Part shown: positions 25,101-40,100 of the stretch, in pieces | Layout: the number at the start of each line of letters is the position of its first letter | How positions within the stretch are numbered: position 1 is the stretch's first letter | From: Lutjanus erythropterus | Lineage: Eukaryota; Chordata; Actinopteri; Lutjaniformes; Lutjanidae | Length of the DNA stretch: 64,000 bases | Reading direction: 5' to 3' | Assembly: GCA_020091685.1 (NCBI GenBank) | Contig: CM034607.1 | Span: 18,963,221 to 19,027,220 of the forward strand | The notes under the pieces: model-generated | Told to the model about the DNA's origin: nothing | Database searches by the model: none | Seen by the model: the letters and a program-made list of their open reading frames with translations, nothing else | Made by a program: the position numbers and the translations under genes

Positions 25101-28100
25101 CAACTCAAGGCTCACAGCAGCAGTAAAGTAATCCATGTTTAAACACTATGACACTTCAGATTAAGTGAACAGATCAATGTAGGAAGAGGGCTGTTACAGT
25201 AACCATGATGGATGTGGTTAAGTCATGGTTAATAGTTTTTGTCCTGAGCGGAGGGGTTAGACTCATGAAGTGCAGCCAGCCATGCAGGAAGCTCAGAGTC
25301 AAAGAACGTCTTCAGATAAAATAGCAGGTTAAGTTTTGTAGTTTGGCATAACACACAACTTGTTGGAAATTTTGTTCAAAGAGTGTGTTGCACAAGGTCC
25401 AGTTGGTGCATGTATGCCAGCATATAAACATGAGTATGTGTGTGTGTGTAACTGTCAGCAGCTTACCCAGGCGGCTTCTGCGGATCATGTCCGGTGAGAC
25501 CGGCCTGAGCTTCCTCTCAGCTTTGATGTCCTCCAGCAGTCGCTCGTGGAGGCTTCGGGGACGTGGTGGGTGGGGCTTCAGTTTACGGGCTGAGACCTGA
25601 CATGACAACCATAGAGACCAAAATGAGATTTTGACCTCACACCTCCACAGAAAGACTGCACGTTTTTAACTATTCACTGCATCATCATCACAGTGATAAA
25701 CTTTGAGTGGTGTGCATGTGACATCATGTTTCCAATCATTCACACCCAGTCATTTGGCTTAAATATGGATGAAAATTATATCACTCATTCTCTGCATCAG
25801 ATCTACTCAATTTGAATATGTCTGTGGTGTGAAGTTAGGAATTTAAATGTGTCAAACAATGCACCTTTTTAGTTTTTTTTCCCACTTTATGAGTTTTCAC
25901 AACTGGAAAAGAAACACTACGTGCAAAAGTACAGGAATAAACAAAAGACCTTTGTAAGATCAGACATAGCTTGTTACTTTAATAAACGTGACTATATTGG
26001 ACATCTTTTTTCAAACTGAAATGCCACTCTAATGGAAATAAACATTATTGTATACTGCATGAAATAAAACTAAAAAGTTATTTCTGTATGAACTTTAAAA
26101 TTAAAGAACAGATCTAACAGATTACGGATACCATGTTGTGTTACTCACGGGGTTGAGAGGTGGTCGCGACCTGATGAATTCAAGAATGATCTCATGTGCA
26201 CTCTTCTTTAGCCTTGGTGGGATGTCTCCGTTCACCTGGAATGATATTGTTAAACTTGGTGTGGAACATGATTTGCACTGAGGAGGGAACTACCATGAAA
26301 CAGCCACTGGATATCAACATTTCAAGGACAGCGAAGACATAGCTTACTAAAATGTAGGAAAATTTATTTTGGTCTTAGCTTATTCCAAAAACAAAGAAAA
26401 TATCTAAACATGAATATATGCTTATAGCTGATCTGTGCCGATTAGTAAAATCCTCACCATGACTTTTCGCAGCTTGTAACGTTTTGAGCGGATGTCGTCC
26501 ATCAGCATCTCGTACGGTGTGAGCTGGTATTCAATGGGCAGCGGGTTGTACTGACGCTCCTGAACCTTCTTCAACTTAACGCCATCCCGTAGATCTCGCA
26601 TGACCTGCACCCAGAACCGTGCCTGGTGGTGGACAAATAAAGATAGAAAGTCATATTTAAACATGCAATATGTAAGTTCTGCTGCTAGGGGTCTCTCACA
26701 TGAAAAGAATAAAAAAGATGTAGTTTGATGACATTGTGTGGTAGCGCGGGATCATGGGAGTTGTCTTATTTACTGTTAAACAATCACCATTGCCAATGAA
26801 AATCTATCTGGCAGAAATCATGTTCATGAACGAGGTAATATTAAAGTTTTATTAGCAATGTATCCTGTGTTTGCCTGGAAATTATAGCAATTATCAGACA
26901 GTGGGAAATGCACCTTAAAAAATTACTTATTTCTCTGGGTTTGACCATTGTTGGAAACATTTGGGATAATGTTAAGTACACAACTGAACAATAAATAACA
27001 CTTCTGCATTAAAATGTCTAAAATGCTAGGAATATGTTAGATATCATAGCTTTAAAGCAGTTATGATCAGAAAATAGGAGGAGAGAAGTTTAACACATGG
27101 TCACAGTTAAAATCTTATGGTGTAGTAAGTGAATATTCTTCTTACCCAATCTGAATTTTGCAGCTCATCGAGGTCTCTAACAGGTTCCTGAGCATCACCT
27201 TCCATTCTCCGAAGGTTCTGGCCAAGAAAAAGAGGACAGGAAAAACAAAAGTAAGTGAAGAGAGAAATTAAAAGTATTTTAACATCATGATATTCAGTGG
27301 GCGTTCACATGAGCATGTCAATATGCATCTCATCCTATATTGACAGTGTTCTAGAGGGGAAAAAACAAGCCAATAGTCATCTAATGGCTGCTATTAGTGT
27401 CTGTCTGTCCACTAAATCCCCTCTGCACAAGCTAGTTATTGAAAGTCGTGGGTGACTGGTTCAAATGTGAAACTGGGTAAAGTTAAGGATCGACTTTAAA
27501 CCTGCTGCACGCTGAAAATATTCTACTCATAATATATACAAACAGAAAAGCCTCCAGATGAGTTCTGGTTCATCAAAAGTTCTACTAAGGCAGATGCATC
27601 TAACACGAGGTATGATAATCAGTCTTAGATCAAAGAAAGAATGCCTAAAGACTCGTCTGCTGATAGCAGCAGCTGCTTCTCTTTTTATCATCTCCACATC
27701 TATTCGTCCACACCCATGTACTGGTGCATTCCTTAATCCTAATCTTTTTTTCTGCAGATCTGACCATTCCCTTTAATAACCAAATGCATTTGTGCTGCAA
27801 ATTCTTCTCCCACATTTTGTTACCAAGGACTCCTTCCTTTTTTTAAACCATGACACCATTTAACATCATGCTCGCTGACACCTTTCACAGCAAATGATGG
27901 TTTCTGGTTTATTTCTAGACCTGCAGAAAAAGATGTGGAGAATCCAAGCAGAAGAAACATATTGGTACCAACAGAGAAGAGAGGAAAACAAAAAATGAGA
28001 AAAACTGAAAGCAAGCCCCCCTGACCATCCTCTTAACGTCTAAGTATGAGTAATGCATGGTTACTCATTAGCAATTATCCTGTAACATTCAGTGCAGCAG

Positions 28101-31100
28101 GTAGTGCAAAGCAGCCCCTATAGCCTGGAACCCCTCCGCCTGTAAGCTGCTTAAATTGCTGTAATAAGTTTAAATGAGATTCTACCACCATACAGTATAT
28201 TACATAAGACTGTTAGGATGAATCACGCCTCCTGCAGAAGTCACAGCCGGCACATATCGCATGAGTGCATACATACTGCACGGTAAAGCTATACTGTCTG
28301 ACAAGCTGTGAAGCAAGTCACGCGGCTTCATCTTCTCTAAAGCACAACTCAATCAGAGAATACAAAAGTGAACTAAAATAGATAAATACATTCATTTGAT
28401 GTCTGTCTTGAATACTTGAGTGGGGTGGGACATATGTTTTTCCACAAGCTCTCCGCTACACCTTTAAGAAATACTTTAAACTAAACTTATTTAATTTCAG
28501 TTTACATCAATTAATTTGGATTTACTAAAGCTCTACTCTGCTTAATTTTAAATCTAGATTTACTCATTTTAAACAGTTTGTTCCAACTGTGATTAAAACT
28601 TATCTTAATTAAATTAACAATCTTCGTTGGTGCAAAAAGAACTGTCCATTAAAATGTGTCCATTCTATTATACAGTAGTTATTACTATTATGTTAAGAAT
28701 GGTTCATGGTTTGTGTTTGTGTGAATAATTTCCCATACAAATTATGATAACATTATATTCTGAAATTAGACTACACACTAATACGTAATACTTGGGCCTG
28801 TTCAAGCTGCTTATCACATCGTCTGTGGTGTATTTTTTCATGGTATATTTTCATGTAAACAGTTTTCCATTTCTGATTTTATTTTCTTAAGGGAGAATTC
28901 CAACACATCTTGGTTAACAGTTGGTTAATAGTCTATAAAATCCTGTCTCTAAGAAGCACAAGCTCTATGGGGAATCCCTGACTAATCATACTTAATTACT
29001 CCAGCGCCAATACTCCACTTACAGAAATGAATGTGCTAATAAGCTGGTATACCCACATGAGAAACAGGATGCCAGATCACGTCCATGCAGAGTTAAGTCA
29101 TGCCAACTGGTGTAAGTGATGTTGAGTTCACAATTGGCCTGACAAGAGGGTCAGACAGGGACGCCTGGACAGTCTCAATCTTCTGGACCATTACCACTGT
29201 GTGAGCGGTTTTTGTTGCTATTGTGCAATTTCTGGGCACCACTGTGGTATTCTCTTCTCCCAGCTTTAGTGAGACTGTCAGCCTAATAGATCCTAATTCA
29301 GCCAGTTGAATCCTACACAATGAATCTACACCCAAGCAGTGTGGGACAAGAGAGTTTGGTACTTTCTCATATCACAATTTTACCGATCTCTTTCAGTTTC
29401 TTTTAAATTCTGTTAGGTTTGTGAGGTGCAAATGAATCAGACGTTTGGAGCATGACTCATGGACAAAATTACACAACTTTGAGAATGTGGATGAGTGACG
29501 ATTCTTATTTAAAAAGGTACTCATTTCCAAAATAGGTTTAGGTGACTCACTTTATATGTGGGTGTACCAAATTTATCAGGAAGTCATCGATGTCACATGC
29601 TAGAGCTTCTTACCTCCTTGGCACTCTTGATCTTCTCAAGAAAGGTGCGTAGTTCCCTGGTCTCGGCATAGAGAGCTCGACACACAGCCTGGTAATGGTT
29701 GGGGGCGTCTGATGGGCTGGGCAGGTGGGAAGAACATATCTGTATTGGAGAAAAGGGAAGGAATGAGTTATATACGTGGTAGTTCTAAGACGCTTGGTTT
29801 AGTGGTTCTTTTAATAATGCACACTCCATCATTTAAGTAAAGTTTGGGGTAAATACAGAGTCTTTTGTGGCCACGTAAAGATACAGAAGAGCTAAGAACA
29901 TCTGTACAAAAGTTCAAGTCCATCCACCCCATAGTTCTTCAAGATATTTCAGCCTGGACCAAAGCAGTGGCCCAACAGGCTGACATTGCCATCCACAGAA
30001 CCACGGTGTGGCTAAAAACATCATGCGAAATGCGTAAACCAGAGCTATTAACAACATGAACCTGATTGTCCAGTCAGAGTCACATTACCTCACTCGCATG
30101 ACCTGTGTACCATTTAAAGCTCTGACCCTTATGGTATTTGACAGTAAAGATAATAAAGGCTGCCTAGCTGCCAGAATAATGGATGACCTGCCAAATTATC
30201 TCCAGTGACACAAAGGAGGAAACCAGACGGGTGACATGTTTTCATGTTCTCCTGATGGGTTTGGCTAGCCACAGGAATTTCTGACACAGCAAAAAGCGTC
30301 TTCTTCCTCCTTCAGTGCAGGAAAAATCACAGGTAAAATAACACCTGAGCAGTGAGAGTTTACTACCATGATGACTGAAATACTGCTGCACAAGTGCTTT
30401 CCACTGTTTCTGCTAAAAACAATGATCGTATCGGGCATGAGAATTTTATCTATTGCAAAAACTGAAGGAAAGCTGTAGGTTAATTATTGGCATATAAATT
30501 ACAACAGATTGCGGCAGTGCAGTTTGCAGGTTTGGTGTCAAATAGTGGATTACAATCCAAACTGCAGACTGACAACTTTGGTTATTGGATGACAGCTCAT
30601 GTAGCCACTCTTCACTCGAGGACACCCATTCAGCACATTGGACCTCTAACCATTTCTGTCTTCACTAGCAAGTCCTGTCATCTCGTGTCAGTATCTTGTT
30701 TCTGAACCCTAACCCACCCAGCCTTCCTCTGCCTGATAGACTAGCAGAGTACAAGCAGAGGAAGGAGGTCAGTCAGGAATGTGCAGTTATCCAATCTAGC
30801 CATGTCATACCAACATATTGCAGTTTACACTGAAGAGAACGATTGTTGGAGGAATTAAGGTCCAGGCTGGACACGCACTGGCAGCAAACAGACCCGACAT
30901 TTATGTTCTACACCGGGCTCATTATATGGAGGGAACGGGCTGTGAAAGTTTCTAAGCCTATTCCCCAAATACCAGCGTGTTTACATGGCTATAATTACCA
31001 GTCTCATATTCAGAGGCCGCCTGGTGAATTTACAGCGTGACGGCCTACATCAGGGGAATTTGTTTGGAGCTGAAGTGATGATGATGATGTGTGGATGTGC

Positions 31101-34100
31101 TGCTCTGTTAACAGACCTGGCGTAAAAACGCAGGGGAAGGAAAAATGTGCAGAGATCAAAAGGAGGTATTATCTAAAGCAAAAGAACAATCCACTCATTT
31201 CACACTCCTGTGATAACTTCAATCATTTGCTGAGTCACTTCAATCCGTCATGGATCTTCATCAGACTGATCCTTCAAACCATGACTAATCGAATTACGAG
31301 AGTTATTATCGGAGTATAACAGAGTGAGGATTCTACTTTTGACCTCTGCACTGATCACCTGCACCTGGGTTCCACCTGCTTCTTACATCTAAGGATTATT
31401 TTTATTAATGATTCATCTGTCACATATTTTCTTGATTAATCAGTTAGTTGTTTGGTCCAAGTCCAAGATGATGTCCTCAAAGACTTTCAGTTTTCTATTA
31501 CAGAGGACTAAAAAAAACAGAAAATATTCACATTTGAGAAGATGGATCGCGATTCATTTGAGAGTCGATACAAATTTGATAAATCACTACAACAAAAAAC
31601 TACTTAAATGTAAGAATTTGCTGTATTTCTTCGTTATTTATGATAATGAATGAACAGACTTTGGTTTTGGACTACTGGTTGAACAAAAACAATGTGAAGA
31701 CGTGACTTTGGGCTCTGGAAAATTTTGATGAGCACTTTTTCCACACTTTTTGATTTATCTTAGGGGAAAAATGATTGTTCTGATATGATACAAATATTGG
31801 AAAAGGTCTATGATATTGGCTAAAATTCTGGTATCAGTGAGTGTTTATATGTATCAGTCCAATACCACATAATTTCTTAGTCCTGAACCTGTACCTTGAC
31901 ACTTTTCAGCAGCATCCCAAACACCATTTTTTCCAGAATGGTGAAGTCATGTTCTATAGCATTTATTCTCTGTGTGCATTTCTAAGTATTTATGTTGTGC
32001 AAAGGATTTAACCTGAGCCAAGCCATTAGCCGTTAGAGGTATACAGCTGTTTTATACATGAAAATGAAAATAATCATTAGTTGCAGCACCAGTGTCCATG
32101 AGAAAAAATGCTCCATGATCCCTTCGGTGACCTACCATGATGATGTCCCGATAACTACGAATGCTGCTGACTGAGCTGGTCGTAGTAGCAGAGACAGGCT
32201 CCTCTTCCTCTTCTTCTTCCTCACACTCGTCCTCCTCCTCCGTGGCCTCGTAGCCCTCGTCGGGACAGGGGTCGCTCTCCGTTTCCTCGGTGTTGGTCAT
32301 CATGTCGATTAGGCGCTCCAGCGGCGGGCTGAGTTCCCGCTCCTCGTTTTCTTTGAGGCCGTAGTCCAGAGCTTTGTAGATCATGACACCCAGTGAGTCG
32401 ATAACCTGCGGGACCATGAACAAATGGAGGTTGCAGATTATTACTGTGTACCTGAAAATAAATCAATTTAATTGGCTAAAATAGTCCCTTTCAATTGAGC
32501 TTCTACACAGTAAAGAACAGTGTACAACAGAGGTTAGATTTTACAGGAGCCTTTCATCAAAGTGTCACTGATCCACACATATACACACAATAAGTTAAGA
32601 CTGACATCCACTGCCTTTCATGACAGCATCTTTTACTTCTGAGCTGGACATGAAAGACAGAATAATTTCTGGAATTATGACATTCATATTCTGTTTATTC
32701 TTTGTCTTCACTGCTCAGTGCTATTTTGGTTTTTTGTTATTGTTCATTTTAGTACAAGCATGGTGAATTGGGTCAAATACTGAACTCATGAATATCACTC
32801 TGACTTACACACAACATTAATTGTTTCAGCTTGACAGTAAAGTGCATATATCTGTTCAAACCTGAGGGACATTTCTAATTTAGTTAAGCTTGTAAACTTA
32901 TTTTTTCCTGTCCTTTGACATTTGTTTACTTGTGATTATGTGTGCTGACATTCTGTTTCCAGCTGACAGACTACACTCTATTTTATGTTTTCTCAGCTCC
33001 TGCTGCTCTATAATTAATGCACACCAGCAGTGCATCCACATGGATGAGACCCAATTTTATCGCACCCGTCTTAGATAAACAACCGTATCCACAACAAGCT
33101 CGATTCACCTGAGCAGACAAGAAGACGGTTCATGAACCACATGTGAAACGAGGCCACAGTGTTCCTCCAAACAGCGTGATTATTAAAATAATCTGGGGAT
33201 GATTTCATTTCATCACTTCCTCTCATTAATAAGTAGAGTATGACCCATCTTTTTTTTTGCAGCTTGTTCCAACTTGCCGTAATGTCTCAAACCACCACCG
33301 AGCTACGAGGATACAAAGTCGTTCTTTCACTGCAGGATGTCCAGTTGGCTCTGCTGCCGTTTCATGTCCCTGACCACTTAATCTAACCGGTCCTCTCAGT
33401 TCAACAAGAGACAGGAAGATAAATGGGCTAAAAATTCTACACAGGACAGTAGACCTGAAACAACCTTTGGAAACCTCATATTTGTAGGACAGGACTAAGT
33501 ATTTCAATCGGTGCTCAGAGAGGAAGGGGGCATTTCCGTAATAATGCGTTAAATCTGCATCGCACCAAAGTGTCTAGAGCTGTTACTTCTTAGTTAATCA
33601 GTAGTGTGCATGTATCAGCTATCATGACTATGACTATAAACATTTAGTTAGTTACCCATGAAATAATAAAAGTATTGAAAAATCCTCTTTTGTTTGTACA
33701 CAAATTTCCTTCAGGGGTTCCACTTCAACTGACACGTTGAGCTCAATTTATCACAAAAACCTGAACCTTCAACTCCTTTCAAGACTTTCACCACAACTGA
33801 CACTTCCAACTTCTTTCAGCGCCACTTCACACACGGCAGAGCGCTCTTCATTGTTTTCTATAATGTCCAGCAAGAGAGTTGCGACAGTGTACAACTGCTG
33901 TGGCTACAAGGTTTGCACAGGATTTGAATGTGGATATCCTTCATGGTAACTGCTGGATGTGTTCTGTTTGTTTGTGCCACTCTGTGGTAGAATTATTTTC
34001 TGTGTTTACAATGTGGAACAGGTTCCAGTGTTTTTACAAAGCACAACAGAGCATGCCCTTAAAACAGTTCAGTGACTCAAGAGCTGGCTTTATACTACAG

Positions 34101-37100
34101 CCAGTGTGGACCCATTAAAAATTGCACTATTAGCCCTGATACCAGCAGAGCTAGAAATCCTGTGATGACAGAATTATACAGCAAATGACAGCTTGGCAAC
34201 TGCTCTCTACCATCTTTATAATAAGATAGCAGCACTGCAGGTCTAAATGTGCTAACAATAAGCAACACCTCAAAGCACTTCTGAAATGGCTTTGTTAGGA
34301 TAATAAAATGATAAGCTTGGTGTTTCTATAAGTGCTGCATGCTGTGAGTCATTACTGTACTGTATGTTCTTATCTAGAAAGGAATGGAGTGACATTGTTG
34401 AAAAAGGGAGGTGTCCAAATAAAGCAGAGGGTTAATGTGGGTGACGCCGGTGTTGATGGGCATGGCTGGCTGCAGTTGGGAGCGGTGCCAGGGAACAGCA
34501 CCTGGCTGATGCGTCTCAGAGCGTAGCGCACAGAAGAGAAGGGTGTTGACTGAGCATGTTGGGGCCCATCGACTTCAGCAACCGAGGTGAAAAATCATTA
34601 CTGACATAATATAACTGACAAGCCACACTGAGTCTAAGCTCACTATGATTTTCCTATACTTTGCTGATCTCTGAGTAGAATGATGTAACTAAAGGTTTCA
34701 CGTGCTAATAAACTATTAGCTCATGAAACATGAGCTAATAAATTATTTTTAGTTTTGTGACAATGTTTTTGTTCAGGTAATCCAAAAGATGTTCAAAATC
34801 TTATACTGTTTTCATTAAATATCAAACATTTAATTTCATTTCCTCATGGATCAACTTGGTTGAACTCCATATTAAACTTCGTTCTATAAATACCATTACT
34901 TAATACAGCAAAACCATGAAAGTAGCATCAGTATCTCTTTTGAGTGTTCCAATACTAGCCTATCGATCCATATTCTTTCCTGGAGAAAGATCAGTTTCAT
35001 GATATTGTACTTTTATCATTTATCAACCATGTCTGTGTGCAGCTGATAATCCTGTTCCGGGGGTAAAATAAATACTCTATTCCTTAGTGTCTTATTATGT
35101 AACCTTATAATCCATCTGTAGGACAACATGCGCTGCAGTGGTGGGTGGAGATCCGAGGGAATGCTGGAGTGACGGACGGCAGGAGGTCTTGTACAAGGGC
35201 CACAAAATCAAAATTCCACACTTTTTCAGACTTAAATGTCCAGACTTCTCTGTAGATTTTCAAGACCATATTAAACTTTAACATCTTGATTATGTTTGCT
35301 ATTCTGTTGCCAACTGATTGCCAGTAAATAGTAGCTAGGTAAAGTTAGCTCTATGGATGTCACAATACCAGAATTTTAAACTTGGATACAGTACTAGTAT
35401 AAAAAAATTATACACAATACCTTCCTTGATACCAGAGTAAAAAGGTAAAAAAGTAATTGGCACACAAAGTGGGGTGACTTTTATTTATTTATCTATGCTA
35501 TATGTAACACAAAGACATTGCAGCATGCTCTTTCAAAATAATTTGGTCACTTCACAAATATAAAAATATTTTTCCATACTCTATTTTCTTCTTTCCATAC
35601 TTATCCATGCCTAGAAATTACTCAAATTTAAGCCCATACTGCAAAGGAACCCTGTGTACAATATAATAAACTAACATCAAAGATCAAGTGTGGAAAATCC
35701 TGTTATATCCATGTCTAAGTTAAGCAGTTGCTTCAGACTATATTAACAAATGGGGAACATGGGAAGGCATGGGAAGATTTATCCAAGAGTTATTGTTTAA
35801 ATCCAATTTCCCTACCAACACAAAATGGCTTGTAATAATTAACTGGTTGGTGGTTCAACAGTAGCTAACACAGAAAGTGTCACTATTCAATACATCATTA
35901 ACTGAAGCTCTCTGTGCAATAAACTGGCTTATGTTTTCCAAGGTTTAAAGGCACCAGAGCATAAATAATGGCTTGCCGAATATAAATTCCAGAGCATAGA
36001 CAGTAGAATGAGTGGATGGAGGGTCTGAAAAGTGAAGCCACTGCAGAGGTGCCTTAAACCTGCATTACTTTGAAAGGTCAGCAAGGGTCGACTCCACTGG
36101 CTGATTGTTCTTATGAGAAAATGAGCCTACATCTCACTTGACTTATGACCTCGGTAAACCGTTTCCTCATGAGCTTGTGGTCCTTCTTTGATAAAGCACG
36201 ATATTCATTTTGAAAATTACGGTCCTGTTTGAAGTAAAGCAGACAATTAAACAGGGTACGCTTTAGAGCGGGGCTACTGTGTGATTGAAATGTCATCTCA
36301 GTGAGTCTGTCCAGTTCAACATATACAGTAGGGTTCACGAAACTTAGATCAAACTAGGCAATATTGATCAAATATTCATTTAGATTCTGTTACTAAATTG
36401 GCTATTTATCACTTAAAATGTTTTCAGAAGCATTTTAGTGTACTGTTTAGCTGTCATACGAGAATGATCCTCAATATTTCCATGCTTCGGCTGCAAAAAA
36501 CAAGATGGCAACCCCCATACTGCAAATTTCGAGGCTTCAAAACTGTAATCCGCAAACCAACAGGTAAAGTCACAGCGGCTTTATCCATAAAATAATCTAC
36601 TATCTGTGATCCAGACATAAATGACTAGAAAAAATACAAATGAAAGCTGAAGAAAGTGAAGATCCCTGAGTTTATGTCACATGGAATGGGGAAGAAGCAT
36701 CTTATTCATCAATAACCAGTATCCTGCTGAGCAAGGGGAAGAAAAGGAACAAGGAAAAACACCGCTCACTGGAAGTCTCATTGGAAGACTTGTGACACAG
36801 ATGAATGGGGTAAAGCAGCAGTGGAGGAATGAGGAAGGAGGGGGAACAAGTATGCATATCAACAGTTAGGAAAGATGGGCAGAAAATCTGCTGCTGAGTT
36901 TCAGAAATGGGCAAAAATGTTTGGTTGCAAACCACTAATTGAAACCAGGCTCCACCCCGGGTAGGTGGAAGCCTGCCACGAAGGATGAGACGCACATATG
37001 TTGCCATCGCTGCGGTCTTAGCCAACCACAGGTAATGCCGGAAACCGCCTACATTTTCAAATGGTTCCCAGGAAATGCAGCGGGATGAGTCATCTGGGTG

Positions 37101-40100
37101 TCAATGAGAAAAAATAGTATCACTGAGATTAAATTCAGCTTTAGAGCTGTGCATTTCAGAGACGGGATTACTACTTCTTGTTTACTAAATACACAAACAT
37201 CAGAACCAGTGTGTAACATAAAAAATCCATTCGGAATATACTCCATCCTCTCTAAGAAAGTTTTCCCACACTCCACAAACAAATAGTGATACTAAGCTCT
37301 TGCATGACATCATTGGTAGTGCTTCAGGCTTATTTTTTCCAACAATGAGTTGTTTTATACAAGAGAACCTCCTTCTCCCGTGAAGACCCAGCGTCAGAGG
37401 CATCATCTTGAGAATCAATGACGAATACGAAGTGAATTTTTTACTCATGTATAACCTTTGTCTCCTGAAGGAATGGCGTGTTTCTTATCAAATATTGAAC
37501 ATCACTGACAGAGCTAGTTCCCAAGAAACATAACTAGCAAAAAATAATACATTATTGATAGTAAGACTTAGAATGATGAGTAAAATCATACAAGTGAATG
37601 TGGAAAGAGAATCCTCATGCCTGACCTTTTTTCTCTAAACATGGCCTTTGTGCCCACTCAAAGTAATTAGAAATAGTTTTTCCATTTAACCAGTTAAAAT
37701 GGGTCAAGCTGCAGACTTAGCAAACACAGGCCTATTGACAACCAAAAAAAAAAATTAAGAGGGATAATTTAAAACATCTGCTCGGTCTCATTTCAGTCCA
37801 AACAGCTCAGACAGGCAAGCAAGCAAGTTTGGTTCCTCATGATGGGTATAAATTCTGTCTCTGATGATGCTTTAAAAACTCATGCAGCCATTGGCCCCCA
37901 GGCTGGGCTTTCTTGGCCAGGACTTGCTTAGGAAAGTGATTCATTCTGAATATGACGAGCCCTGGTTAGATGGAGGTTAAATAAATAAAGTAAAATAGCA
38001 CCTTTCCTTCTTTTCCTATGTGCCTAATATTTTAGTTGGAACAACTGAAAGCTCAGATATGCTGCCATTTTAATTTATATGGGACAAACTGTAATGACAC
38101 ATAGTCCTAAAATGGCAAGGCTAAGCTGAAAAAATGTACATATGCATATTCTCTGTTATATAAGTAGTACAAGAGGAGCAACCATGATGGGGAAAGCATC
38201 AGTGAGTCAACCAGTACGCAGATGGGCAAAGAATGAGTGGATTGTGTTAAAGAGCACCATTAACACTCACACAAACACACAAGAAAGGAAAAAGTCAGGC
38301 TTATGTGCTGTTGAGTCTTTTAGCACACCGATCGGTTTACACAGGAGTACACAACTACTCCTAGTTTTCCATTAATGAATTGTCAATTCATATCATATAC
38401 AAACATTGATTCTACCAACAGGTGGACCGACAGAGAGGGGAAAATAAAACACAAATGTCACTTGCACTAGTTTCACATCTCCTCATGCATTTGTCGTATT
38501 AAAATGTGTGTTGAGCATTATTCTCAATTACTCAGCTGTTAAGTTGCTGCAAGCTAATGCAGAAGAGCTAAGTTGCCTGTTATGTTAAATTGCTTGACTA
38601 GCAGGTGTATAGCGTTAATTGTGTGAGTCTTGCAACATATGCCCCATTTTGGCAAATGCTACGTGACAAAATGATTTACAAATAGAGATGCATCGATTTC
38701 AATTTTCTTGGCCGATTCTGATTTCCGATTTTTTGAAGGGTCTGACCTGCCGATTCTGATTTTCAGTCTAAGAACTGTAATTGACTACATTCAAACATTT
38801 TTGCAACTTTTCTTGTAAAATTTAATTGGATGTTCATAATAAAACACTGATTATTAAATATTCATTAAATACTATTTAAATTTTCTCCAAAGTCCTCCAG
38901 GTTACAGCCAGGCCTTATTATAGTTTTATATTAAGATTATGAATCAGGTTGAAGGTGATCTCGCAAGATCATGGAACCTCGCATGATCTCTTGTGGAAGC
39001 AGATGTAAACAAACCAGAGACTGATGCGGTGCAACAGTTTGCTGCAATGAAACTTTGCCGTGAGGCAAACAGACGCAGAAGTTAAATGAGTCTGGATGAG
39101 AAAACAGGAGGTAAGATTTTAACTGTCCCTCTGTGAACAGCAGTCTGCTGCTGGCTAACATTAGCCTGAAGAGCTACAAAGTTTACGGCTGTTCTGCGAC
39201 ATTGTCAACTTCATGCAAGCATGTGTCTGAGTGTGTGTAGCTGTTATCAGAGCTGTGGTGATATCATGGTCAGTTTGCCTGCTGCGCGGATGACGTGACC
39301 ATCATGCAGAACTCGTGTGTGACAATGACGGGCACAGAATCGGATATGTGACACTGACCAGCCGGTCACCAGTCAGGGCCGATCACACTGAAAACCGGTT
39401 CCAGCCAATCGGTGCATCCCTATTTACAAAAAACGGATACTTCTCTGTCTCGTCACTTAAACTAATTAAAGTGAAATAAGCATGTGACCTGTTTTGAGCC
39501 GACTACTCGAAGGATCGGAATCAATAAGCAGAATCAGAATCCTTAAAACCCAAATGACACCTAACCCTACATGCAACACTATGAAATGATGAAATGATGG
39601 AAAAAGTACATGAAAGGATGTGGTAGAAACCTGCAAAGGCTTATGAAAAAAAAGTATCACGTGTTAAAACTATCATTCCAGTATTCATTTGAAAGTCTGT
39701 ATGGTCTGCAGCCTGACATAATTTTTGGGTTGGAGCAATCACACTCTTTCCTTTGCAGTTGCAGCCCAAGGCGTCACTGTCCCCATCTGATCTGAGTTCA
39801 CAAAGCAGTCAGCTAAGCAGCCTTCAGTATTCGCTGCAGGAGTCAAGCAAAGCCATTACAACTCAGACAGTTACATAACCAGAGCCAAAAATCCAGAGGT
39901 CTCCACTGCAGGAGCGGATGCTCAGCCTCCTCCAGTCTGCAGCACCACTCCCAGAGTTCATAGTGGGGCAGAACACGATACTGCTCCGCCATATCTTCTG
40001 GTCAAAAACTGTCGAGTCTGCATTTATCTGTGAAGTCAGCTGGAAATCGCTGAGGACTGAGAAAATGTCCTTCTGGATCAAGCGGTCATCACTGACATCA

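Noticed and set aside
32405-32466. Using the TTTTCAGGTACACAG acceptor to extend spire1 exon 3 upstream
   Set aside because: That acceptor would read [10 protein letters not shown] in a different frame and does not join to VIDSLG; the acceptor at 32406-32407 plus the 46860-46891 micro-exon keeps phase.
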